DNA of 64,000 bases from Anoxybacillus ayderensis (GTDB taxonomy: Bacteria > Bacillota > Bacilli > Bacillales > Anoxybacillaceae). Numbering within the stretch: position 1 is the first letter of the stretch; each line of letters begins with the position of its first letter. The stretch lies in assembly GCF_000833605.1 (NCBI RefSeq), contig NZ_JXTG01000007.1:1-64000 (forward strand), given 5' to 3'. The notes under the pieces were generated by a model, which saw nothing but the letters and a program-made list of their open reading frames with translations, was not told where the DNA came from and did no database searches. Position numbers and translations under genes: made by a program. This document shows positions 54,232 through 64,000 of this stretch, piece after piece.

Positions 54232-55011
54232 ATGGCAACATTAACGATTAAAGATCTTCACGTTGCAATTGATGGAAAAGAAATTTTAAGAGGGGTCAAC
54301 CTTGAAATTAAAGGTGGCGAGTTTCATGCCATCATGGGACCAAACGGAACGGGAAAGTCGACATTATCTGCCGCAATCATGGGCCATCCAAAATATGAAG
54401 TGACAAAAGGAAGCATTACATTAGATGGGCAAGACGTATTAGAAATGGAAGTAGACGAACGTGCTCGCGCAGGTCTTTTTTTAGCGATGCAATATCCGAG
54501 CGAAATTAGTGGTGTGACAAACGCTGACTTCCTTCGTTCAGCCATTAACGCACGTCGCGGAGAAGGAAATGAAATTTCATTAATGAAATTCATTCGTCAA
54601 TTAGATGAAAAAATGGCGTTTTTAGAAATGAATCCAGATATGGCGCATCGTTATTTAAACGAAGGATTTTCAGGTGGAGAAAAAAAGCGGAATGAAATTT
54701 TACAATTAATGATGTTGCAGCCGAAAATTGCAATTTTAGACGAAATTGACTCAGGTCTTGACATCGATGCATTAAAAGTTGTTGCAAAAGGTGTAAATGA
54801 GATGCGCAACAGCGAATTTGGCTGTTTAATTATTACCCACTATCAGCGCCTATTAAACTACATCACACCAGATTATGTGCATGTTATGATGCAAGGACGC
54901 ATCGTGAAATCAGGCGGTCCAGAATTGGCGCAACGTCTTGAAGCTGAAGGATATGACTGGATTAAAAAAGAGCTAGGCATTGAAGATGAAGTCGTTGAGC
55001 AAGAAGCGTAA
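54232..55011 (+). CDS. sufC: Fe-S cluster assembly ATPase SufC
   Basis: ATG 54232 follows TGGAGGTA. The 259-residue ABC-type ATPase has Walker A GPNGTGKSTL, signature FSGGEKKRNEILQLM and Walker B IAILDEIDSGLDIDAL. It drives conformational change in the SufBCD scaffold. First gene of sufCDSUB. Confidence 0.97.
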   Translation: MATLTIKDLHVAIDGKEILRGVNLEIKGGEFHAIMGPNGTGKSTLSAAIMGHPKYEVTKGSITLDGQDVLEMEVDERARAGLFLAMQYPSEISGVTNADFLRSAINARRGEGNEISLMKFIRQLDEKMAFLEMNPDMAHRYLNEGFSGGEKKRNEILQLMMLQPKIAILDEIDSGLDIDALKVVAKGVNEMRNSEFGCLIITHYQRLLNYITPDYVHVMMQGRIVKSGGPELAQRLEAEGYDWIKKELGIEDEVVEQEA

Positions 55012-55026
55012 GCGTTAGGAGGATTT

Positions 55027-57981
<2,955 letters not shown>

Positions 57982-58004
57982 TCATAAAAAAGGAGGCGAA
58001 CGGA

Positions 58005-59402
58005 ATGGCGAAAAAAATTCCAGAAATCGGTGAATATAAGTACGGTTTCGCCGATAAAGACGTATCTGTTTTCCGCGCTGAGCGCGGATTAACGCGCGAA
58101 ATTGTAGAAGAAATTTCGCGAATGAAAAATGAACCACAATGGATGCTTGAATTTCGTTTGAAAGCGTTAGATATTTTTTACAGCATGCCCATGCCGCAAT
58201 GGGGTGGCGATTTATCGAGTTTAGATTTTGATGAAATTACGTATTACGTTAAACCATCAGAAAAATCTGGACGTTCATGGGATGAAGTGCCAGAAGAAAT
58301 TAAAGCAACGTTTGATAAGCTCGGTATTCCAGAGGCGGAACAAAAATATTTAGCAGGGGTATCTGCACAGTACGAATCGGAAGTTGTATACCATAACATG
58401 AAAGAAGATCTTGAGAAATTAGGGGTCATTTTTAAAGATACAGACTCGGCGTTAAAAGAAAATGAAGATTTGTTCCGCGAGCATTGGGCAAAAGTCGTTC
58501 CGCCGACAGATAATAAATTTGCGGCACTAAACTCAGCCGTTTGGTCGGGTGGCTCATTTATTTACGTTCCAAAAGGTGTAAAAGTTGATACGCCGTTGCA
58601 AGCGTATTTCCGTATTAACTCTGAAAATATGGGACAATTTGAACGGACGTTAATTATCGTCGATGAAGGGGCGCATGTTCATTACGTCGAAGGCTGTACG
58701 GCGCCTGTATATACGACAAACTCGCTTCATAGTGCAGTCGTTGAAATTATCGTGAAAAAAGGAGCGTATTGCCGTTATACGACGATTCAAAACTGGGCGA
58801 ACAACGTCTTTAACCTTGTGACAAAGCGCGCGGTTTGTGAAGAAAACGCAACGATGGAATGGATCGACGGAAACATTGGGTCGAAATTAACGATGAAATA
58901 TCCAGCGGTCGTTTTAAAAGGAGAAGGTGCACGTGGATTGACCCTTTCGATCGCGATTGCTGGCAAAGGGCAACATCAAGATGCTGGTGCGAAAATGATT
59001 CATTTAGCACCAAACACGTCATCAACGATCGTATCCAAATCCATTTCAAAACAAGGCGGAAAAGTCACATATCGCGGTATCGTTCATTTCGGCCGAAAAG
59101 CGGACGGTTCTCGTTCAAATATTGAGTGTGATACGCTCATTATGGATAATCAATCGACATCCGATACGATTCCGTATAACGAAATTTTAAACGACAACGT
59201 TTCGCTTGAACATGAAGCAAAAGTATCGAAAGTATCGGAAGAACAACTATTTTATTTAATGAGCCGCGGCATTTCCGAACAAGAAGCGACAGAAATGATC
59301 GTGATGGGCTTTATCGAGCCGTTTACAAGAGAACTGCCGATGGAATATGCGGTTGAAATGAACCGTCTCATTAAATTCGAAATGGAAGGTAGTATTGGAT
59401 AA
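58005..59402 (+). CDS. sufB: Fe-S cluster assembly protein SufB
   Basis: I use ATG 58005, after AAAGGAGGCG; the open frame extends into sufU without a site. The 465-residue product is full length. Family marks: [60 protein letters not shown] and [20 protein letters not shown]. It is the main scaffold on which clusters form. Last gene of the operon. Confidence 0.97.
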   Translation: MAKKIPEIGEYKYGFADKDVSVFRAERGLTREIVEEISRMKNEPQWMLEFRLKALDIFYSMPMPQWGGDLSSLDFDEITYYVKPSEKSGRSWDEVPEEIKATFDKLGIPEAEQKYLAGVSAQYESEVVYHNMKEDLEKLGVIFKDTDSALKENEDLFREHWAKVVPPTDNKFAALNSAVWSGGSFIYVPKGVKVDTPLQAYFRINSENMGQFERTLIIVDEGAHVHYVEGCTAPVYTTNSLHSAVVEIIVKKGAYCRYTTIQNWANNVFNLVTKRAVCEENATMEWIDGNIGSKLTMKYPAVVLKGEGARGLTLSIAIAGKGQHQDAGAKMIHLAPNTSSTIVSKSISKQGGKVTYRGIVHFGRKADGSRSNIECDTLIMDNQSTSDTIPYNEILNDNVSLEHEAKVSKVSEEQLFYLMSRGISEQEATEMIVMGFIEPFTRELPMEYAVEMNRLIKFEMEGSIG

Positions 59403-59408
59403 CAAATA

Positions 59409-59447
59409 GCTGATGATCTGCGCCATGCAGATCATCGGCTTTTTTTG
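59409..59447 (+). terminator. Terminator of sufCDSUB
   Basis: GCTGATGATCTGC 59409-59421, loop GCCAT, GCAGATCATCGGC 59427-59439, then eight T with one following G. Thirteen pairs, one G-U. Confidence 0.92.
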
Positions 59448-59480
59448 TATGTTGTGGTAAGATGAATGTAGGTGATGAAT

Positions 59481-60329
59481 ATGATTTATGTCGGATTAAC
59501 GGGATGGGGCGACCATGACAGTTTATATCCGTCTCGGCTTGCGTCAAAAGATAAGTTACAAGCATATGCGGCTCACTTTCCAACCGTTGAAGTTGATGCG
59601 TATTTTTATGCCATTCAACCGCGTCAAAACGTTGAAAAATGGTTGACGGAAACGCCTGCGTCATTCCAATTTATCGTGAAGGCGTATCAAGGAATGACGG
59701 GGCATCAACGGGGCGACATTCCATATGCAAACAAAGACGAGATGTTTACCGCATTTCTCCAATCGATTGAGCCGTTTCAACAAGGAAATAAGCTCGCGAT
59801 GGTGTTGTTTCAATTTCCGCCGTGGTTCGATTGTAAAAAAGAGCATGTTCACTATTTGCGTTGGTGTCGGGAGCGAATGAAAGATATTCCTGTGGCGCTT
59901 GAATTTCGTCATCAATCGTGGTTTTCCCCTTCGTTTTACGAAAAGACGTTGCGTTTTATGGAGGAAGAGCAATGGATTCATAGCATTTGCGATGAACCGC
60001 AAGCAGGGGAAGGATCAGTACCGACTGTTCTTCATCCAACAGATCGAAAGAAAACGCTCATTCGTCTACACGGACGCAATGTCGCTGGCTGGAATAAAAG
60101 AGATGACGAAAATTGGCGTGCCGTCCGTTATTTATACCGCTACAACGAGCAAGAGTTACAAGAGTGGGCACAACATATTCGTATGTTACAAACAAAATGT
60201 GAACACATTTACGTACTATTTAACAACAACTCAGGCGGAGATGCTGCTCATAATGCAAAACAGTTGTTGCAGTTGTTAGGCATTGAGTATACAAATTTGG
60301 CACCGCGACAATTAGATTTGTTTTCATAA
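59481..60329 (+). CDS. yunF: DUF72-family protein
   Basis: I use ATG 59481, with TAGGTGATG upstream. The 282-residue product is a TIM-barrel-like DUF72 protein: VGLTGWGDHDSLYPSRLASK, HFPTVEVDAYFYAIQPRQNV, LVFQFPPWFD-like MVLFQFPPWFDCKKE, VALEFRHQSWF and IRLHGRNVAGWNKRDD, ending YVLFNNNSGGDAAHNAKQLL. Enzymatic role unknown. Synteny with yunFEDCB supports the name. Confidence 0.85.
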   Translation: MIYVGLTGWGDHDSLYPSRLASKDKLQAYAAHFPTVEVDAYFYAIQPRQNVEKWLTETPASFQFIVKAYQGMTGHQRGDIPYANKDEMFTAFLQSIEPFQQGNKLAMVLFQFPPWFDCKKEHVHYLRWCRERMKDIPVALEFRHQSWFSPSFYEKTLRFMEEEQWIHSICDEPQAGEGSVPTVLHPTDRKKTLIRLHGRNVAGWNKRDDENWRAVRYLYRYNEQELQEWAQHIRMLQTKCEHIYVLFNNNSGGDAAHNAKQLLQLLGIEYTNLAPRQLDLFS

Positions 60330-60342
60330 TGGGGGATCAAAA

Positions 60343-61161
60343 ATGGAATATATATTTCTTTTAATCATCGGTCTTTTAGCAGGAACGATTGGTAGCCTTG
60401 TCGGTTTAGGGGGAGGGGTGATTATCGTTCCCGCGCTTCTTTTTTTAAGTGTTGCGCACGTATTGCCGACCATTTCACCACAAGTGGCTGTTGGGACATC
60501 GCTTGTTGTCATTATTTTTAATGGATTGTCATCAACTTTAACGTATATGAAGCATAAGATGGTTGACTATAAAAGCGGTTTATTTTTTTTCATCGGTAGT
60601 GGCCCAGGGGCGATGCTTGGCGCGTGGGTGAATCAACATGTACATATGCATCATTTTTCACTTTATTTCGGATTGTTTCTCATTGCCGTTTCATTTTTGC
60701 TTATGTTCCAATCGCGTTTATCTCCGTCTAATAAGCGCACGTTTTCAGTTGTGCGTACATATGTCACGAATGAAGGGGAGGAAGTGACGTACGGATATCA
60801 TCCGTTTAGCGCTACGTTCATTGCGTTTGTTGTCGGATTTGTTGGTGGATTTTTTGGGATCGGTGGTGGGTCGCTTATGGTACCTGCGATGATGCTATTG
60901 TTTTTGTTTCCTCCTCACGTTGCCGTTGCGACATCGATGTTTATCGTCTTTTTATCGTCTATTGTTAGTTCAATGACGCACGTCTTTATGGGGAATGTCG
61001 CTTGGACGTTTGCTCTTTCTCTTATTCCGGGCGTATGGATTGGAGCGAAAGGTGGGGCGTGGCTTAATCGACGACTAAAAGGAAAAACGGTCGTGACGTT
61101 ATTGCGAATTGTACTTATTTTACTTGGTGTTCGTTTAATCATGCAAGGACTTGGATTGTAA
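60343..61161 (+). CDS. yunE: TauE/SafE-family membrane transporter
   Basis: ATG 60343 follows TGGGGGAT. The 272-residue membrane protein has two homologous halves, each with the TSUP motif: GTIGSLVGLGGGVIIVPALL near the N-terminus and GFVGGFFGIGGGSLMVPAMM in the second half. About eight transmembrane segments. Probably an anion (sulphite or organosulphonate type) exporter; the substrate is not known. Confidence 0.9.
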   Translation: MEYIFLLIIGLLAGTIGSLVGLGGGVIIVPALLFLSVAHVLPTISPQVAVGTSLVVIIFNGLSSTLTYMKHKMVDYKSGLFFFIGSGPGAMLGAWVNQHVHMHHFSLYFGLFLIAVSFLLMFQSRLSPSNKRTFSVVRTYVTNEGEEVTYGYHPFSATFIAFVVGFVGGFFGIGGGSLMVPAMMLLFLFPPHVAVATSMFIVFLSSIVSSMTHVFMGNVAWTFALSLIPGVWIGAKGGAWLNRRLKGKTVVTLLRIVLILLGVRLIMQGLGL

Positions 61162-61185
61162 AAAAAGAAAGGTGTGTTGCAAGCG

Positions 61186-62577
61186 TTGAGGGAGACGATA
61201 CATATTTATCATACAAACGATGTGCATAGCCATTTTGAGCGATGGCCAAAAGTTGTTCACTATTTACAAACGGTGAGAAAAAAGCATCAACAAAATCGCG
61301 AGCATACGGTTTTACTTGATATTGGTGATTTTATTGATCGTTTTCATCCCCTTACTGAAGCGTCAGCAGGAAAGGCAAACGTCATTCTTTTAAACGATGC
61401 TGCATACGATGCGGCAACGATCGGGAATAATGAAGGAATTACGCTTAGTCATGAACAGCTCGATACGTTGTACACGAACGCTACGTTTTCGGTCATCGTG
61501 GCGAACGTTTTTTATGAAAACGGAGAGCGTCCGCGTTGGATGAAGCCGTATATCATTATGACGTTTGGACATGTTCGCGTTGCGTTTATTGGGGTGACCG
61601 TTCCGTTTCAGACGTTTTATGAACTGCTTGGATGGCGTGTTGCCGATCCGTTTGATACGGTTGCTCAGCTCATTGAAGAGCTTTCAGAAAAAGTGGATGC
61701 CATTGTTTTATTGTCTCATTTAGGGATAAATGATGATGAAAAAATGGCTCATATGTTTCCACAATTGACTGCGATTTTAGGTGGACATACACATCACGTA
61801 TTTGAACATGGAAAACGAGTGAATGAAACATTACTTTGTGGGGCAGGGAAGTTTGCACATTACGTTGGATGCTTAACATTGACGATCGATAAAAACAATC
61901 GGAAAGTAGATGCGCGTGCATATGTACAACATACCGATACGTTCGAACATGAATGCGTTGAAACAAAACGAAAATTAAATCATATGATTGAGCAAGCAAC
62001 AAATGCATTGGCACAACCGATTGTGTATTTGCCCGAACCGTTACATATGGACTGGTTTTCCCCTTCTCCATTTGCGTCGCTTCTTGCGCAAGCGTTAAAC
62101 GAATGGTGTGAAGGTGATATAGCGATGGTCAATGCGGGTGTTTTGCTTGCATCATTACCAAAAGGTGTTGTGACGAAAGGAGATATTCATCGCATTTGTC
62201 CGCACCCAATTAATCCGTGCAAAGTATATTTGCGCGGAAGCGAATTAAAAGAAGTCATTTTGCAAGCGGAAACGGAACAAATGAAACAGTTGCGGGTGAG
62301 AGGATTTGGATTTCGTGGCGAAGTGATGGGACAAATGGTGTACGATGGCGTCACGATCGAGAAAGAGACCATGTCGGACGGTCAAGAACACGTGCGTCGC
62401 ATTTTTATTCACCATCAGCCAATTGATGAGCAAAAAACGTATGCGGTCGCAACAATTGATATGTTTACGTTCGGACACTTATATCCTGAAATATATCGTG
62501 CGAAAAAGCAATATTACATGCCCGAAATGTTGCGGGATGTGCTTGCGTGGAAGCTAAAAAACATGTATCAACAATAG
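61186..62577 (+). CDS. yunD: Metallophosphoesterase / 5'-nucleotidase family protein
   Basis: I prefer TTG 61186 because it gives the family start MRETIHIYHTNDVHSH; TTG 61177 is closer to the AGAAAGG site. The 463-residue product has the metal-binding motifs HTNDVHSH, DIGDFID, GNNEG, LSHLG and GGHTHH in the N-terminal 215 residues, and a C-terminal 5'-nucleotidase domain (GDIAMVNAGVLLASLPKG, KVYLRGSELKEVI). No signal peptide, so cytoplasmic. Probably a nucleotide or related phosphoesterase. Confidence 0.88.
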   Translation: MRETIHIYHTNDVHSHFERWPKVVHYLQTVRKKHQQNREHTVLLDIGDFIDRFHPLTEASAGKANVILLNDAAYDAATIGNNEGITLSHEQLDTLYTNATFSVIVANVFYENGERPRWMKPYIIMTFGHVRVAFIGVTVPFQTFYELLGWRVADPFDTVAQLIEELSEKVDAIVLLSHLGINDDEKMAHMFPQLTAILGGHTHHVFEHGKRVNETLLCGAGKFAHYVGCLTLTIDKNNRKVDARAYVQHTDTFEHECVETKRKLNHMIEQATNALAQPIVYLPEPLHMDWFSPSPFASLLAQALNEWCEGDIAMVNAGVLLASLPKGVVTKGDIHRICPHPINPCKVYLRGSELKEVILQAETEQMKQLRVRGFGFRGEVMGQMVYDGVTIEKETMSDGQEHVRRIFIHHQPIDEQKTYAVATIDMFTFGHLYPEIYRAKKQYYMPEMLRDVLAWKLKNMYQQ

Positions 62578-62630
62578 GCACCCTTCGATCTTTTATTCAT
62601 ACATTGAATAAAAGAAAGGAGCGTGAATAT

Positions 62631-62933
62631 ATGATCGAATTAAAGCCGTTATGGATTGACGGGGAGCCGTTTACGGCCATTTCTGTTCAGTTGCCTAAAA
62701 CGACGTTGTTAGCTGTTGCTAATGATAAAGGATATATTATGTGTGGGGCGTTAGATGTCGCTTTGTTAAACGAAAAATTGCGCGACCGTGGCATTGTAGC
62801 TGGAAGAGCGGTAGGCGTGCGGACAATTGATCAACTGTTAGAAGCACCGCTTGAGTCTGTTACGTTTGCTGCTGAACAATTAGGTATTTCACGTGGCATG
62901 AAAGGAAAAGACGCCTTGCTCCTGATGAAATAA
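62631..62933 (+). CDS. yunC: YunC-family protein (DUF1805)
   Basis: ATG 62631 follows GAAAGGAGCG. The 100-residue product (IELKPLWIDGEPFTAISVQL, PKTTLLAVANDKGYIMCGAL, RDRGIVAGRAVGVRTIDQLL) is a compact DUF1805 protein with Cys in an IMCGALD strand. Function unknown. The gap before it holds an imperfect TTTTATTCA/TGAATAAAA hairpin at 62590-62613. Confidence 0.88.
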   Translation: MIELKPLWIDGEPFTAISVQLPKTTLLAVANDKGYIMCGALDVALLNEKLRDRGIVAGRAVGVRTIDQLLEAPLESVTFAAEQLGISRGMKGKDALLLMK

Positions 62934-62938
62934 AATAA

Positions 62939-62978
62939 TAATCCCCTGCTTGATCGCATACATATAGCGTGAGAGGGG
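62939..62978 (+). terminator. Terminator after yunC overlapping the yunB ribosome site
   Basis: The outer stem AATCCCC pairs with GGGGGATT around an interrupted inner stem (GCTTGATCGC ... GCGTGAG), followed by TTTT. The 3' arm AGAGGGGGG is also the ribosome site for yunB. Confidence 0.6.
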
Positions 62979-62984
62979 GGATTT

Positions 62985-63731
62985 TTGTTGTATCAACAAC
63001 TACGTAAAAGAAGAAAACCGCTACCCATCCGCTATATTTTTTTAATTACCTTTGTTTTTTTTATCATTTCGACTGTTGCGAGCCTTTGGTTTATTAATAG
63101 AGGAATCGAACCAACGCTGATGGCGATCGCCGAAAAAGAAACGCGCCGCTTAGCGAATTTAGTGATCAATAATGCGATTAATCAACAAATTGCTGAGGAC
63201 GACTTTCGAGTTGAAAACTTTATCAAAATTGAAAAAGATGAGCATGGGAAAATTTCTGCGATAGATTTTAATGCTACCGTTGTGAATCGAGTATTAGCTA
63301 AAACGACAAATCGTGTCCAACGAAATTTAAAAGCGGCATCAGAAGGAAAACTATCGGCGCTTGAGTTTCCAGATGTTCAAATTGAAACGGAAAAAGAACA
63401 AGGAATCGTCTATTATATCCCGCTCGGACAAGCAACGAACAACGTATTGTTAGGAAATTTAGGGCCGCGCATCCCGGTTCGTTTTTACGTCATTGGGGAT
63501 GTTCATTCGGACGTAAATAAAAATATACGTCCGTTTGGCATAAATAATGCTTTAATAGAAATAGCAATCCATATTGAAGTTAACGTGCAAATTATTATTC
63601 CATTTGCAACAAAAACGGCAACGATTCAAAACGACATTCCTGTAGCGATTCAAATTATTCAAGGGGAAGTTCCACAATTTTATAATCAAGGTGGGGAAGG
63701 AAATACGTCAATTGAAATTCCAGTTGAATAA
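62985..63731 (+). CDS. yunB: Sporulation protein YunB
   Basis: TTG 62985 lies nine bases after GAGGGGGG. The 248-residue product has one N-terminal membrane helix (YIFLITFVFFIISTVASLWF, residues 17-37) and an extracytoplasmic domain (TLMAIAEKETRRLANLVINN, PLGQATNNVLLGNLGPRIPV, EIAIHIEVNVQIIIPFATKT). This matches YunB, required for normal sporulation in B. subtilis. Last gene of the yun group before a new promoter. Confidence 0.9.
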   Translation: MLYQQLRKRRKPLPIRYIFLITFVFFIISTVASLWFINRGIEPTLMAIAEKETRRLANLVINNAINQQIAEDDFRVENFIKIEKDEHGKISAIDFNATVVNRVLAKTTNRVQRNLKAASEGKLSALEFPDVQIETEKEQGIVYYIPLGQATNNVLLGNLGPRIPVRFYVIGDVHSDVNKNIRPFGINNALIEIAIHIEVNVQIIIPFATKTATIQNDIPVAIQIIQGEVPQFYNQGGEGNTSIEIPVE

Positions 63732-63769
63732 TAAAAAATTCTGAAAATTTTATTTTTTGAAATATTATT

Positions 63770-63798
63770 TTGACAAAAAGCTTGTCCGTTGATATACT
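63770..63798 (+). promoter_or_regulatory. Promoter of the NSS transporter gene
   Basis: TTGACA 63770-63775 and TATACT 63793-63798 with a 17-bp spacer, a near-consensus sigma-A promoter. The leader from about 63805 to 63919 is 115 bases long. Confidence 0.85.
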
Positions 63799-63868
63799 TA
63801 AAACTAAAATGAAACAAAAAAAGTCTGAAAAATTAAAATAATCGAACGAGGAGGTGCTCATCTTTTTA

Positions 63869-63904
63869 TTGCGTAACGATATGAAAAAATCAAAAACTCA
63901 CTGA
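63869..63904 (+). other. Possible leader peptide before the NSS transporter
   Basis: GAGGAGGTG at about 63848-63856 is followed by an open frame (GTG 63854 or TTG 63869) that ends at TGA 63902-63904, inside the next GAGGAGGG site. The TTG version encodes MRNDMKKSKTH. A strong unused ribosome site in a leader is the only evidence. Confidence 0.3.
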
Positions 63905-63919
63905 GGAGGGTATTTCATT

Positions 63920-64000
63920 ATGGAGAGTCGTCAACAATGGGGCACACGCGCTGGCTTTATTTTAGCAGCTGCTGGCTCGGCAATTGGATTGGGAAACATT
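63920..64000 (+). CDS. Sodium-dependent transporter (NSS/SNF family), N-terminal part
   Basis: ATG 63920 follows GAGGAGGG. Only 27 codons are in the window: MESRQQWGTRAGFILAAAGS, then AIGLGNI. W-G-x-R-x-G-F-I-L-A-A-x-G-x-A-I/V-G-L-G-N is the conserved first helix of neurotransmitter:sodium symporters (LeuT fold), with the unwound sodium-binding G-x-G-N. Such bacterial proteins import amino acids with sodium. The substrate cannot be told from this part. Confidence 0.9.
   Translation, partial: MESRQQWGTRAGFILAAAGSAIGLGNI

Overview
The window reads as a stretch of a moderately thermophilic, spore-forming Bacillaceae chromosome, most likely Anoxybacillus or a close Geobacillus relative. The right half keeps the Bacillus subtilis yusN-fadM-fadNAE-yusI-gcvH-yusG-yusF-yusE-metNPQ and yurZ-sufCDSUB-yunFEDCB gene order, with spore-coat genes, an S-box riboswitch, Fur-like and FadR-like operators, strong AGGAGG ribosome sites and many TTG/GTG starts. 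The assignment rests on synteny and style, not on a database search.

Positions 1-33,401 are a temperate siphophage (HK97-type head, cos-type packaging genes) carried as a prophage. From the left: the edge of an IS66-family element that appears to cut off a Hanks-type protein kinase (1-1183); a CI/Cro-type switch with a GTTAAC operator array (1493-2253); an unusual block of tiny genes on alternating strands joined by about 150-bp repeated junctions (2258-4893); early genes, a compact structured RNA candidate (6175-6366), a DnaD-like initiator with internal iterons, dUTPase and other nucleotide-pool genes (4893-10489); a Rha/KilA-C antirepressor, an ArpU-like late regulator and a catalytic-domain-only tyrosine recombinase (10735-12790); a late promoter with four TGGCACAA iterons at 11-bp spacing; HNH, cos candidate, terminases, portal, protease, capsid, connectors, tail, tape measure and baseplate (13451-30533); holin and amidase (30544-31631); and a small moron region (31739-33255). 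The right end (33380-33401) looks like the 3' end of ssrA (tmRNA), so I read it as attR. No full-length integrase lies in the window; it would be expected left of the repressor, where the kinase and the IS now sit.

From 33,401 the host chromosome resumes: a Fur-controlled haem uptake and degradation locus (binding protein, permease, ATPase, HugZ-like and IsdG-like enzymes, 33574-38222); a degenerate HD-GYP protein and CotF-like coat genes (38262-40321); proline dehydrogenase and the FadR-controlled fatty-acid degradation operon fadNAE (40485-47076); yusI, gcvH, yusG, yusF, yusE and metY (47149-50740); an S-box-controlled methionine importer metN-metI-metQ (50925-53633); the sufCDSUB iron-sulphur assembly operon (54232-59402); the yunFEDCB group (59481-63731); and the start of a sodium-dependent NSS-family transporter cut by the right edge.

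The points I rate highest are the cassette-like array of small phage genes with duplicated junctions that each hold a 17-codon leader ORF, the pseudoknotted RNA candidate at 6175-6366, and the 11-bp-periodic iterons that appear at the late promoter and, in a related form, beside attR.
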